From Sphingomonas sp. IW22 (GTDB taxonomy: Bacteria > Pseudomonadota > Alphaproteobacteria > Sphingomonadales > Sphingomonadaceae): 64,000 bases of DNA. The notes under the pieces are model-generated. The model did no database searches. It was not told the origin of the DNA and saw nothing but the letters and a program-made list of their open reading frames with translations. The stretch is from assembly GCF_041321155.1 (NCBI RefSeq), contig NZ_JBGGWB010000001.1, forward strand, positions 1,426,001 to 1,490,000. The letters run 5' to 3'. Within the stretch, counting starts at the first letter, position 1, and the number at the start of each line of letters is the position of its first letter. Of the stretch, positions 8,009-16,702 are shown in pieces. Both the position numbers and the translations under genes were made by a program.

Positions 8009-9928
8009 TTAACGCGTCAGCCGGGCTTCGCCCCACACCACCGGCAGGGCATCGCCCGCTGGCCCGTCACCCTCGGCGCGTGCGACCAGTTCGACGATCT
8101 TGGCGCCGCTTACATCAGCCTGCACCGGCACCGCCGCCTGCCCCGCGCGCACCGGCGCCGACTTGGTGACAAGGCGACCGTCGGCATAGACCTCGAACAC
8201 CACCGGCCGGTCGCGCATGGTGGCGCCGTCATCGACCCCGACATTGGCGGCAAAGCGGGTGTTTCCGCCTTCGTTGCGCACTTCCAGCCGTGAATTGGCC
8301 AGCACGCCCAACCCTGTATCGATCCGCTGTCCGGCGACCCGAAGCGGCGTCATGAAGGGGGACCGATCCGCCTGCGCCCCACCCCAGCCCGCATATTGCG
8401 GATGCTCCCCTGCGCCGCGCGTGCCGACCCAGGGGATGATCGAATGGTGGATGGTCGGATCGCCCTTTGGGGTCACGATGCCGTCCTCCGCCGGGTTCAC
8501 CTGTCCGGGCACTTCGGACAGATAGATCCCGTCAAGCAGAGCCCGCGTGCCGCGTGCGGTGAACATCAATGTCTGGTGGGGTCCAACCTCGAATGTCTGT
8601 TCCTTGGTGAACTGAACGCCCTTGCCGCCCCACAGGTCGGTCAGCGCCACCGGCCGATCGGCGCGCATCTTGAGCTGATCGGCGGTCAGCACTGCCTTCA
8701 TCGGGCTCAGCCCGCGGTTGAAAATCGCCACGCCCTTGTCGCCATTGGCCAGCGTCTTCACCAGGATCTGCACATCGTCGGACAGATAGGCGGGCACCGC
8801 CTGATGCCCGGCGGGATCCTGGTTCAGCGCGATCAGCGCCTTGTTGCCGAACAGCGCGATCTGCTCCGGCGTCGCCTTGCGCAGGTCGTATCCGATCAGC
8901 AGCGGCGCGTTGGTGATCGCCCACAACGCAAAGTGCGAGCGCGCCTCCGTCATGTGATTCGCGTCGAAGTCGCCCTGCCCCACGAACAGCATGTCGGGAT
9001 CGTTCCACGACCCCGGATGGGCGTAGAGCGCGCGCGTCAGCGTCGTGTCGAAATTGGTCAGCATCCGCGACCAGTTCGACGTGATGTCGTCGCTGGTGCG
9101 AGAGATGTTGCCGACATCCTTGGCCCAGCTGCGAACGTCGGACGAGCCCCACAGGCAGATGGAGAACAGATATTCGCCGTCCGGATTATGGCGCTTCAGC
9201 GCATCGGCCACATCCTGATACAGGCCGCGTACCGCCGGAATATCGGTCCGGCCGATCGCGTTCATGTCGATCAGCGGGTCGAGCTGGCGGTAATTGCCGT
9301 TGCGGACATGTTCGGCATCGGCGCCCAGCCCGCGCACCCCGCATCCATCGACCTTGATGTAATCAAAGCCCCATTCGGCGAAATACAGCGCGATATCCTG
9401 GTCGGCATGCCCGTACAGGCCGACTTCGCGTTCGGCGATCGTCCCTTCCGGCTGGTTGGCGAAATTGGGGGTATAGATCTGCCCGCAGCTGTTCCGACCG
9501 ATGTCGGTGTAAATGCCGGCCTTGAAACCCATGGCGTGCAGCCGGTCGGTCAGCGGTTTGAAGCTGGTGGTATCGCCCTTGCCGATATCGGCGGAGGGAA
9601 AGCGGGCGGTGCGGATGACCATGCGCTGGTCGCTCTGACGACGCTTCAACCACCAGCCGTCGTCGATGTTGATATAGCGATAGCCCGCCGCCGCCAGCCC
9701 GCTGTCGCGGATGACCTTGGCGGACGCCATCACCTTTTCCTCGTCAACGTCGCTGTAAAAGGCGTTCCAGCTGTTCCAGCCCATCGGGGGCACCGGCGCC
9801 TGCCCGGCCTGATTCGCGGTCCACCGCCCTTTCGCCGCCATCGATTCCTGCGACTGCGCCTGGGCACTCGCCGCCGCCATTACCAGTGCGCTGGCGAGCA
9901 GCAGCCTGAATCCCGTTTTTAGCGCCAT
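8009..9928 (-). CDS. GH27 alpha-galactosidase with C-terminal NPCBM domain
   Basis: 639 aa secreted enzyme that releases terminal alpha-galactose from galactomannan, galacto-oligosaccharides or similar chains. Seen: signal peptide ending ASAQAQ; family entry PPMGWNSWNAF; INIDDGWW with both Asp residues of the galactose pocket; nucleophile region YIKVDGCG; acid/base region ISRTSDDI; a C-terminal beta-domain (about residues 520-639) that looks like an NPCBM sugar-binding module. GH27 also contains beta-L-arabinopyranosidases, in which the first Asp of the pair is reported as Glu; the intact DD here favours alpha-galactosidase. A good GAGAGGG precedes the ATG. Convergent with the cupin gene; a FadR-type operator lies 27 bases upstream. 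Confidence 0.9.
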   Translation of the reverse strand: MALKTGFRLLLASALVMAAASAQAQSQESMAAKGRWTANQAGQAPVPPMGWNSWNAFYSDVDEEKVMASAKVIRDSGLAAAGYRYINIDDGWWLKRRQSDQRMVIRTARFPSADIGKGDTTSFKPLTDRLHAMGFKAGIYTDIGRNSCGQIYTPNFANQPEGTIAEREVGLYGHADQDIALYFAEWGFDYIKVDGCGVRGLGADAEHVRNGNYRQLDPLIDMNAIGRTDIPAVRGLYQDVADALKRHNPDGEYLFSICLWGSSDVRSWAKDVGNISRTSDDITSNWSRMLTNFDTTLTRALYAHPGSWNDPDMLFVGQGDFDANHMTEARSHFALWAITNAPLLIGYDLRKATPEQIALFGNKALIALNQDPAGHQAVPAYLSDDVQILVKTLANGDKGVAIFNRGLSPMKAVLTADQLKMRADRPVALTDLWGGKGVQFTKEQTFEVGPHQTLMFTARGTRALLDGIYLSEVPGQVNPAEDGIVTPKGDPTIHHSIIPWVGTRGAGEHPQYAGWGGAQADRSPFMTPLRVAGQRIDTGLGVLANSRLEVRNEGGNTRFAANVGVDDGATMRDRPVVFEVYADGRLVTKSAPVRAGQAAVPVQADVSGAKIVELVARAEGDGPAGDALPVVWGEARLTR

Positions 9929-9954
9929 GACCCTCTCCGCCGATTGACCCGGTT

Positions 9955-9969
9955 TTTTGTCCGACTAAA
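9955..9969. promoter_or_regulatory. FadR-type operator candidate between GH27 and GH43 genes
   Basis: TTTTGTCCGACTAAA is an inverted repeat (TTTNGTC/GACTAAA) around one C and fits the GT-N3-AC core of FadR-subfamily GntR sites. Near-identical copies occur at 15495 and 20496. It lies in the 225-base divergent gap 9929-10153, so it could control both the alpha-galactosidase and the GH43/xyl unit. Confidence 0.6.
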
Positions 9970-10153
9970 CTGTGCGCGAGAATAAGGGGAGAGGTCAATG
10001 TTCGCGCGCCGGTTTACCGCCGCCATGGCGCCTGCGGCAGCCGCCGCGCCGATCGCGGGCCGGGCCGCAACCGTTACCGCGCCGCAGCATGGGAAATGCT
10101 TTTCACGCTGACCGATCTGGTCAACACATGCTTACAAAGACTGGGAGAGAGAG

Positions 10154-11170
10154 ATGTCCATCCGTTCGGTTCTTGCCGTCGCCCTGCTGGCCAGCGTGAC
10201 AGCGCCCATCGCGGCACAGGAAAAATACGGCACCGCGCCGGGTTCGAACCCGTTGTTCCGCGACAAATTTACCGCCGACCCCGCGCCGCTGGTCGTGGGC
10301 GACACGCTGTACCTCTATACCGGCCACGACGTCGCGCAGCGTGACGAGATGTTCAACATGCAGGAATGGCTGGTCTGGTCGACCAAGGACATGAAGACGT
10401 GGACCGCCCATCCGCCCATCATGAACGTCAAGGACTTCAAATGGGCAAAGAAGGACGCCTGGGCCGCGCAGACGATCGAGAAGAACGGCAAATTCTATTT
10501 CTATGCCGCGGTCGAGCATGACGACACCCATCCGGGCAAGGCGATTGCCGTCGGCGTTTCGGACAAGCCGACCGGCCCGTTTGTCGACGCCAAGGGTTCG
10601 GCCCTGATCACCAACGAAATGACGCCCAAGGGCACGCACAGCTGGGAAGATATCGACCCCACCGTCTTCACCGACGATGACGGCACAACCTGGATCGCAT
10701 GGGGCAACCGGCAGGCCTATATCGCCAAGCTGAAGCCCAACATGATCGAGATCGACGGCGAGATCACCGAAATCACGCCCCCGCATTTCGAGGAAGGCCC
10801 CTGGCTGCACAAGCGCGGCGACCTGTATTATCTCACCTATGCTTCGCTCGACCGCAAGACGCACCGGGATGAGCGCATCTCCTACTCGACGGCGACGTCG
10901 ATCAAGGGGCCGTGGACCTATCGCGGCGAACTGGCCGATTCGGGCAAGTACAGCTTCACCATCCATCCGGGCATCGCCGCCTTCAAGGGCAACTGGTACA
11001 TCTTCATGCACAATGCCACGCTCACGCTGGGCGACCTGAACGGCTCGATCGGACGGCGCACGGTGACGGCGGAATATCTGCGCTACAATCCCGACGGTAC
11101 GCTGAAGAAAGTACCCCATACCGAGGCGGGTGTGACCGCCCCCGCGCCCGCCGATGCAGCGGCCGATTAA
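10154..11170 (+). CDS. GH43 glycoside hydrolase (beta-xylosidase / alpha-L-arabinofuranosidase)
   Basis: 338 aa. Secreted enzyme acting on xylo- or arabino-oligosaccharides. Seen: signal peptide (about residues 1-21, ending IAAQ); the three inverting acidic residues of the five-bladed propeller in order: base Asp in FTADPAPLV, pKa-modulating Asp in WEDIDPTVFTDDDG, and acid Glu in FEEGPWLHKRGDLYYLTYA. The length fits a single-domain GH43 without a carbohydrate-binding module. GGGAGAGAGAG precedes the ATG. First gene after the FadR-type site; 92 bases separate it from the second GH43, which has its own LacI-type operator. Which sugar is cleaved cannot be told from sequence alone, because xylosidases and arabinofuranosidases mix in GH43. 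Confidence 0.88.
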   Translation: MSIRSVLAVALLASVTAPIAAQEKYGTAPGSNPLFRDKFTADPAPLVVGDTLYLYTGHDVAQRDEMFNMQEWLVWSTKDMKTWTAHPPIMNVKDFKWAKKDAWAAQTIEKNGKFYFYAAVEHDDTHPGKAIAVGVSDKPTGPFVDAKGSALITNEMTPKGTHSWEDIDPTVFTDDDGTTWIAWGNRQAYIAKLKPNMIEIDGEITEITPPHFEEGPWLHKRGDLYYLTYASLDRKTHRDERISYSTATSIKGPWTYRGELADSGKYSFTIHPGIAAFKGNWYIFMHNATLTLGDLNGSIGRRTVTAEYLRYNPDGTLKKVPHTEAGVTAPAPADAAAD

Positions 11171-11209
11171 GGGACGAAACAACGATTAACCCGTCTGGTC
11201 ATTGCTAGA

Positions 11210-11223
11210 TGTTAGCGCTATCC
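11210..11223. promoter_or_regulatory. LacI-type (XylR-like) operator candidate before the second GH43/xylBA unit
   Basis: TGTTAGCGCTATCC contains the 8-base palindrome TAGCGCTA. It lies 40 bases upstream of the second GH43 start. The stretch ATGTTAGCGCTA matches my recollection of the Caulobacter XylR operator at its xylose-inducible promoter; this should be verified against the literature. Confidence 0.6.
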
Positions 11224-11262
11224 GGGCGTCACCCGGTCAGTATCGCGACAGGAGAGGAACAT

Positions 11263-12402
11263 ATGAACGCGAACCGCACCCCCAAGGGCCCCCTGCTTGT
11301 GAGCGCGCTTGCGCTGGCGCTTGCAGCCTGTTCGGGCGGCGCGCCCGACGCGGGCGAAAATGCCGCCGCGTCAAACGACATGATGGCCAATGCCAGCGCC
11401 GATGCCGTCGGCCCCAATGGCCGCCGCTATCTGTCGCAGCCGCTGGTCACCGAGATCTACACCGCCGATCCGTCTGCACATGTGTGGGGCGACGGCAAAC
11501 TGTACGTCTATGGCAGCCATGACATCGACGGCGACGCGGTCGAGGACGATCTGGGCGGCCATTTCGAGATGCGCGACTATCGCATCCTCAGCATGGACGA
11601 ACCCGGCGGCAAGACGACCGTTCACCCCGTCGCGCTGGACGTGGACGACGTGCCCTGGGCCGAAAAGCAGATGTGGGCGCCCGACGCCGCGTTCAAAAAC
11701 GGCACCTATTACCTGTATTTCCCCGCCAAGGACCGCGAAGGCGCATTCCGCATCGGCGTGGCCACGTCCAAGTCGCCGGTCGGCCCGTTCAAGGCCGCGC
11801 CCGAACCGATCAAGGGCAGCTTCTCGATCGACCCGTCGGTGTTCGCCGATGGCGGTGAGCATTACATGATCTTCGGCGGCATCTGGGGCGGTCAGCTTCA
11901 GCGCAATACCACCGGCACCTATGACCCCAACGGGTCCAAGACCGACATGGGCAAGCCGAACGAGCCGGCGCTGGCGCCCAAGATCGCCAAGATGTCGGGC
12001 GACATGATGGAGTTCGCCGAGACGCCGCGCGACGTCCAGATCCTGGACGAATCGGGCAAGCCGATCCTGGCGGGCGACACCGACCGCCGCTTCTTCGAAG
12101 CCGCCTGGATGCACAAGCGCGGCGATACCTATTATCTCAGCTACTCGACCGGCGACACGCACTATCTGGTCTATGCGACCGGCAAGTCGCCTTACGGCCC
12201 CTTCACCTATCGCGGCCGCATCCTTGAGCCGGTGAATGGCTGGACCACCCACCATTCGATCGTCGACTGGAAGGGCAAGACCTATCTCTTCTATCACGAC
12301 GTCCAGCTTTCGGGTCAGACCCGCCTGCGCAACGTCAAGATGACCGAGCTGAACTATAATCCGGACGGGACGATCCAGACCATCGACCCGTACCAGAAGT
12401 AA
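11263..12402 (+). CDS. GH43 glycoside hydrolase, predicted lipoprotein
   Basis: 379 aa. Likely membrane-anchored xylosidase or arabinofuranosidase. The start was placed at 11263, with AGGAGAGGAAC just upstream; this gives a lipoprotein signal with lipobox LAAC and lipid-attachment Cys 23. Then a low-complexity Ala/Asn/Gly linker. GH43 acids: base Asp in IYTADPSAHVW, modulator Asp in FSIDPSVFADGG, acid Glu in RFFEAAWMHKRGDTYYLSYS. The fold signature is shared with the preceding GH43, but the sequences differ enough to suggest different substrates. Seven bases before xylB, so it heads the GH43-xylB-xylA operon: extracytoplasmic release of xylose coupled to its metabolism. Confidence 0.88.
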   Translation: MNANRTPKGPLLVSALALALAACSGGAPDAGENAAASNDMMANASADAVGPNGRRYLSQPLVTEIYTADPSAHVWGDGKLYVYGSHDIDGDAVEDDLGGHFEMRDYRILSMDEPGGKTTVHPVALDVDDVPWAEKQMWAPDAAFKNGTYYLYFPAKDREGAFRIGVATSKSPVGPFKAAPEPIKGSFSIDPSVFADGGEHYMIFGGIWGGQLQRNTTGTYDPNGSKTDMGKPNEPALAPKIAKMSGDMMEFAETPRDVQILDESGKPILAGDTDRRFFEAAWMHKRGDTYYLSYSTGDTHYLVYATGKSPYGPFTYRGRILEPVNGWTTHHSIVDWKGKTYLFYHDVQLSGQTRLRNVKMTELNYNPDGTIQTIDPYQK

Positions 12403-12409
12403 CCGGGCG

Positions 12410-13858
12410 ATGTTCCTTGGCATCGACATCGGCACGTCCGGTGTAAAGGCCGTCGCGCTCGACGAGCGCGGCGGCGTGGTGGCCCAGGGGGTGGCGGCGC
12501 TGACCGTTCAGCGCCCCCAGCCGCTGTGGTCCGAACAGCATCCCGATGCGTGGTGGGAAGCGACGCAATCGGCGGTCCGGGCGATCGATCCGGCCATCCG
12601 CCGGGCGGTGCGCGGCATCGGCCTTGCCGGGCAGATGCACGGCGCGACGCTGCTGGGCGCCGACGACCGCCCGCTGCGTTCCGCCATTTTGTGGAACGAC
12701 GGTCGCAGCCATGCCGAATGCGGCGAGCTTGAAGCGAAGGTGCCCGATCTGCACGCCGTGACCGGCAATCTGGCTATGCCCGGCTTCACCGCGCCCAAGC
12801 TGATGTGGGTCGCAAAGCACGAACCCGACGTGTTCGCCGCGACGCGCACGGTGTTGCTGCCCAAGGATCAGGTGCGCCTTCGCATGACCGGTGAAAAGGC
12901 ATCGGACATGTCCGATTCCGCCGGGACCCTGTGGCTCGATGTCGCCGCGCGCGACTGGAGCGACAAGGTGCTGGCCGCCACCGGCTTGTCGCGCGACCAT
13001 ATGCCGCGACTGGTCGAGGGCACCGATATTGCCGGCATGCTGCGCGCCGACGTGGCGGAGGCATGGGGCATGGATCAGGTGCCCGTGGCGGGCGGCGGCG
13101 GCGACAATGCCGCCGGTGCCGCCGGCGTCGGCGTGGTGCGCGACGGTGACGCATTGCTGTCGCTGGGCACGTCGGGCGTCATCTTTGTCGCGACAAAGGA
13201 CTTCCGCCCCAATCCGGCGCGGGCGGTCCATGCCTTCTGCCACTGTCTGCCCGACATGTGGCATCAGATGTCGGTGCATCTGTCGGCGGCGGCGTGCATC
13301 GACTGGGTCGCGCGCCTGACCGGCACCAGTGGTGCGGCGGAACTGTTCGCCCGCGCCGAAAGCGTCGGTCCGGCATGCGGTCCCGAAATCTTCCTCCCCT
13401 ATCTGTCGGGGGAACGGACGCCGCATAACGATGCCGAGGTGCGCGGCGGCTTCCTTGGCCTCGATCACGACACCACGCCCGAGCGGCTGGCCCAGGCCGT
13501 GCTTGAAGGCGTGGCGTTCGCGCTGGCCGACGGGGTTGAGGTGCTTCGCGAAGCGGGCACTGACCTCAACGAACTGTCGGTCATCGGCGGCGGCGCCCGT
13601 TCGCGCTACTGGGGCCAGACGCTGGCCGCTGCACTGAACGTCGAACTGGTCTACCGCCAGGGCGGCGAAGTCGGCCCGGCGCTTGGTGCCGCACGCCTTG
13701 CCCAGCTGGCAGTCGATGGCGGCAACGCCGCCGACCTGTGCCAGCCACTGCCCGAGAGTCACCGTATCACCCCCGACCGCGCGTTGGTCGACCGGCTTGC
13801 CCCCAAGCTGGCGCGCTTCCGCGACGCCTATCCCCGCATCACGCCCAGGAGCATCTAA
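12410..13858 (+). CDS. xylB: Xylulokinase
   Basis: 482 aa FGGY-family sugar kinase; phosphorylates D-xylulose to xylulose 5-phosphate for the pentose phosphate pathway. Seen: N-terminal ATPase motif [36 protein letters not shown], the catalytic Asp at residue 232 in [14 protein letters not shown] (matching Asp233 of E. coli XylB), the second phosphate motif [10 protein letters not shown] and the adenosine motif [10 protein letters not shown]. Length is normal. The stop overlaps the xylA start by one base (TAATG), so the pair is translationally coupled. Being next to xylose isomerase fixes the substrate with good certainty. Confidence 0.95.
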   Translation: MFLGIDIGTSGVKAVALDERGGVVAQGVAALTVQRPQPLWSEQHPDAWWEATQSAVRAIDPAIRRAVRGIGLAGQMHGATLLGADDRPLRSAILWNDGRSHAECGELEAKVPDLHAVTGNLAMPGFTAPKLMWVAKHEPDVFAATRTVLLPKDQVRLRMTGEKASDMSDSAGTLWLDVAARDWSDKVLAATGLSRDHMPRLVEGTDIAGMLRADVAEAWGMDQVPVAGGGGDNAAGAAGVGVVRDGDALLSLGTSGVIFVATKDFRPNPARAVHAFCHCLPDMWHQMSVHLSAAACIDWVARLTGTSGAAELFARAESVGPACGPEIFLPYLSGERTPHNDAEVRGGFLGLDHDTTPERLAQAVLEGVAFALADGVEVLREAGTDLNELSVIGGGARSRYWGQTLAAALNVELVYRQGGEVGPALGAARLAQLAVDGGNAADLCQPLPESHRITPDRALVDRLAPKLARFRDAYPRITPRSI

Positions 13859-15168
13859 TGGCTACGGACTTCTTCGCAGACATTCCCCAGATCAAATATG
13901 AGGGACCGGACAGCGACAACGAGCTGGCCTATCGCTGGTACGACAAGGATCGCGTCATCCTTGGCAAGCGGATGGAGGATCACCTCCGTTTCGCTTTGTG
14001 CTTCTGGCACACCTTCTGCTGGCCGGGCAGCGACGTGTTCGGCGGCGGCACCTTCAACCGTCCGTGGCACGCCGGCGCCAACGACAGCGCCGCCGCCGCG
14101 ATGAAGCGTGAGGTCGCGTTCGACTTCTTCCAGAAGATGGACGTGCCCTATTACTGCTTTCACGATGTCGACGTGATGGCAGAGGCGCATGACGTGACCT
14201 CGCACCGGCGTTATCTGGCCGAAGCGGTCGATCATCTGGAGAAGCTTCAGGCGTCCAGCGGCCGCAAGCTGCTGTGGGGCACGGCCAACCTGTTCAGCCA
14301 CCCGCGCTTCGCCGCCGGTGCCGCGACCAGCCCCGACCCCGAAGTCTATGCCTTTGCCGCGATGCAGGTCCGCGACGTGCTGGAAGCGACGCACCGTCTG
14401 GGCGGCGAAAACTATGTCCTGTGGGGCGGTCGTGAGGGCTATGAAACGCTGCTCAACACCGACCTGAAGCGCGAGATGGACAATTTCGGCCGCTTCCTGT
14501 CGCTCGTCGTCGAGCACAAGCACAAGATCGGCTTCAAGGGCACGATCCTGATCGAGCCGAAGCCGCACGAACCGACCAAGCACCAGTACGATTTCGACAC
14601 CGCGACCGTGTACGGCTTCCTCAAGCGTTACGGCCTTGAGAACGAAGTCGCCGTGAATATCGAGGCCAACCACGCCACCCTGTCGGGTCACACGTTCGAA
14701 CATGAGCTGGCGATGGCCAACGCGCTCGGCATCTTCGGCTCGATCGACGCCAATCGCGGCGATCACCAGAATGGCTGGGACACCGACCAGTTTCCGAACT
14801 CGGTCGAGGAACTGACGCTGGCGATGATCGAAGTGATCCGTGCCGGTGGCTTCACCACGGGCGGCTTCAACTTCGACGCCAAGGTGCGCCGTCAGTCGAT
14901 CGACGCGGTCGACCTGTTCTATGGTCACATCGGTGGCATCGACACCGTGGCAAAGGGCCTGATCAACGCCGCCGCGATCATCGAGGATGGCCGCGTCGAC
15001 GGTATCCGCGCCGATCGTTATGCGGGTTGGACCGACGGCCTGGGCGGCGAACTCGCCAATCTCGACCTGGCCGGCATCGCCGACCTGGCGGTCGAGCGCG
15101 ACGTGAACCCGCAGCACAAGTCGGGTCGCCAGGAGCGCCTGGAAAACCTGATCAACCGCTTCATCTGA
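13858..15168 (+). CDS. xylA: Xylose isomerase
   Basis: 436 aa class II xylose isomerase converting D-xylose to D-xylulose in the cytoplasm. Seen: [18 protein letters not shown], the catalytic His in [23 protein letters not shown], the metal-binding Glu in [37 protein letters not shown] and the metal-binding Asp residues in [19 protein letters not shown]. Start taken at the ATG inside the xylB stop; a longer upstream reading would run through xylB. A strong terminator follows 22 bases past the stop, ending the GH43-xylB-xylA unit. Confidence 0.97.
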   Translation: MATDFFADIPQIKYEGPDSDNELAYRWYDKDRVILGKRMEDHLRFALCFWHTFCWPGSDVFGGGTFNRPWHAGANDSAAAAMKREVAFDFFQKMDVPYYCFHDVDVMAEAHDVTSHRRYLAEAVDHLEKLQASSGRKLLWGTANLFSHPRFAAGAATSPDPEVYAFAAMQVRDVLEATHRLGGENYVLWGGREGYETLLNTDLKREMDNFGRFLSLVVEHKHKIGFKGTILIEPKPHEPTKHQYDFDTATVYGFLKRYGLENEVAVNIEANHATLSGHTFEHELAMANALGIFGSIDANRGDHQNGWDTDQFPNSVEELTLAMIEVIRAGGFTTGGFNFDAKVRRQSIDAVDLFYGHIGGIDTVAKGLINAAAIIEDGRVDGIRADRYAGWTDGLGGELANLDLAGIADLAVERDVNPQHKSGRQERLENLINRFI

Positions 15169-15190
15169 AACGGCTGACGAACAAAATGAA

Positions 15191-15221
15191 GGGGGCGGTG
15201 CCACGCACTGCCCCCTTTTTT
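15191..15221 (+). terminator. Rho-independent terminator after xylA
   Basis: Ten-base stem (GGGGGCGGTG paired with CACTGCCCCC, one G-T pair) with a 5-base loop, followed by six T. Classic form, directly after xylA. Confidence 0.88.
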
Positions 15222-15290
15222 GTGCCGGCTGCCCTTCGCCTCGACCGGCCGGGCCGGCCGCCGGTGCGGCCAGCGCGTGGGTCTGATCCG

Positions 15291-15314
15291 CGCCCCGCTG
15301 GCGGCAGCGGGGCG
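15291..15314. other. GC-rich hairpin in the xylA-galM gap
   Basis: Perfect 9-base arms CGCCCCGCT/AGCGGGGCG with a 6-base loop, followed by TTGTTG. The gap 15169-15552 (384 bases) contains the xylA terminator, this second hairpin, and the promoter region with two operator-like sites. No convincing small gene was seen. The hairpin may be a back-up terminator or part of an untranslated RNA. Confidence 0.4.
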
Positions 15315-15463
15315 TTGTTGATAAGCGTGACGAAACCCCACATAAAGAACCGGCTGGCAAGCAATGTCAGCGCAGGGGCATAGGTCGTTCGAGGGGCGGT
15401 TGATGTCGTTAGTGCCCAACCTTTGAAAGGCTGGGTGCCAGCGGCATATGCTCTTTTCCTTAT

Positions 15464-15509
15464 CGACAGCGGTATCAATCCCGCTTGCTCGAACTTTTGT
15501 CCGACTATA
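15464..15509 (+). promoter_or_regulatory. Tandem LacI-type and FadR-type operator candidates before galM
   Basis: CGACAGCGGTATCA (15464-15477) is the complement-strand relative of the site at 1404, with ten identical bases. TTTTGTCCGACTATA (15495-15509) copies the site at 9955 in 13 of 15 bases. They are 17 bases apart and 44 bases before the galM start, suggesting control of the epimerase-dehydratase unit by two regulators. Confidence 0.55.
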
Positions 15510-15552
15510 ATCACGTCCAATAGCCGCCGACGGCAACGGGAGAGGATGCGCA

Positions 15553-16692
15553 ATGATCAAAAATCACCGGAGACTAGCACTGGTAGCGCTCACACTTGCC
15601 GCGGCAAGCCCCGCATCGGCGGCTGACGCCGAGCGTCGGCCTTTCGGCACGCTCGCCGACGGCACCCCTGTAGAGGTCGTAACCCTGCGGAACGCCAAGG
15701 GCGTGGAAGCCCGCGTGCTGAGCTATGGCGCCACGCTTCAGGCGCTGATTGGGCCCGATCGCAAGGGTCAGCGCACCGACGTCACCCTGGGCCACGACAC
15801 ACTCGAATCTTATGAAAAGACACCGAATTATTTCGGCGTGACGGTCGGCCGCTATGCCAACCGCATCAATGCGGGCCGCTTCACGCTGGACGGGAAGGCC
15901 TATCAGCTGACCCAGAACGACAAGGGCAATTCGCTGCACGGCGGCACGCAGGGGTTCGACAAGCGCAACTGGCGCATCGTGTCGATGGCCAGCGGCCCGG
16001 CGGCCCGCGTCGTGCTGGGCCTGACCAGCCCCGACGGCGATCAGGGCTATCCCGGCAAGCTGGACGTGACGGTCACCTATTCGCTGGACGAAGCCAGCAA
16101 CCTGATCATCGCCTATGAAGCGAAGACCGACAAGCCGACCATCGTCAACATGACGAACCACGCCCTGTTCAACCTGGCGGGCGAAGGCGCGCCGCAGGGC
16201 ACGTCGGACCATCTGCTGACCATCCCTGCCAAGGCCTTTACCCCTGTCAACGCAACGCTGATCCCCACGGGTGAGCGCCGCGCGGTCGCGGGTAGCGTGT
16301 TCGACTTCACCAAGCCCCGGCTGATCGCGGCGGGCGTACGCGACAATCGCGACGAACAGATCCGGCTCGGCCGCGGTTACGACCATAATTTCGCGCTCGA
16401 CAAGGGGCTGACCGCGACGCCCGAACTGGCCGCCCGGCTGGAAGATCCGAAATCGGGCCGCGTGCTGGAAGTGCTGACCACCGAGCCGGGTGTGCAGTTC
16501 TACACCGGCAACTTCCTGGACGGCGCGCTGAACGGCAAGCAGGGCCACGCCTATCGCCAGGGCGACGGTATCGCGCTGGAGCCCCAGAAGTTTCCCGACG
16601 CACCCAATCAGCCGGGCTTCGTGTCGGCGCGGGTCGATCCGGGCAAGCCGTATCGGCACACGATGATCTACCGCCTGACCACCTCACGTTGA
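15553..16692 (+). CDS. galM: Aldose 1-epimerase (periplasmic)
   Basis: 379 aa mutarotase that interconverts alpha and beta anomers of aldoses released by the glycosidases. Seen: signal peptide (about residues 1-24, SPASAAD), so it probably works in the periplasm rather than the cytosol. Conserved [50 protein letters not shown], catalytic His 203 in [14 protein letters not shown] and catalytic Glu 311 in [22 protein letters not shown] lies upstream of the ATG. Ten bases before the dehydratase, so one transcript. Supplying the beta anomer suits both isomerase and sugar dehydrogenases. Confidence 0.92.
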   Translation: MIKNHRRLALVALTLAAASPASAADAERRPFGTLADGTPVEVVTLRNAKGVEARVLSYGATLQALIGPDRKGQRTDVTLGHDTLESYEKTPNYFGVTVGRYANRINAGRFTLDGKAYQLTQNDKGNSLHGGTQGFDKRNWRIVSMASGPAARVVLGLTSPDGDQGYPGKLDVTVTYSLDEASNLIIAYEAKTDKPTIVNMTNHALFNLAGEGAPQGTSDHLLTIPAKAFTPVNATLIPTGERRAVAGSVFDFTKPRLIAAGVRDNRDEQIRLGRGYDHNFALDKGLTATPELAARLEDPKSGRVLEVLTTEPGVQFYTGNFLDGALNGKQGHAYRQGDGIALEPQKFPDAPNQPGFVSARVDPGKPYRHTMIYRLTTSR

Positions 16693-16702
16693 AGCGAGAG
16701 CC

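Noticed and set aside
10239..10252. GGTTCGAACCC-like string resembling a tRNA T-arm (also near 63189)
   Set aside because: Each lies in frame inside a well-supported gene (GH43 and SapC), and no acceptor or anticodon arms fold around it. No tRNA is called.
15222..15463. Small gene in the xylA-galM gap
   Set aside because: Open frames there are GC-rich hairpin sequence, overlap the terminator, lack ribosome sites and have no recognisable similarity.
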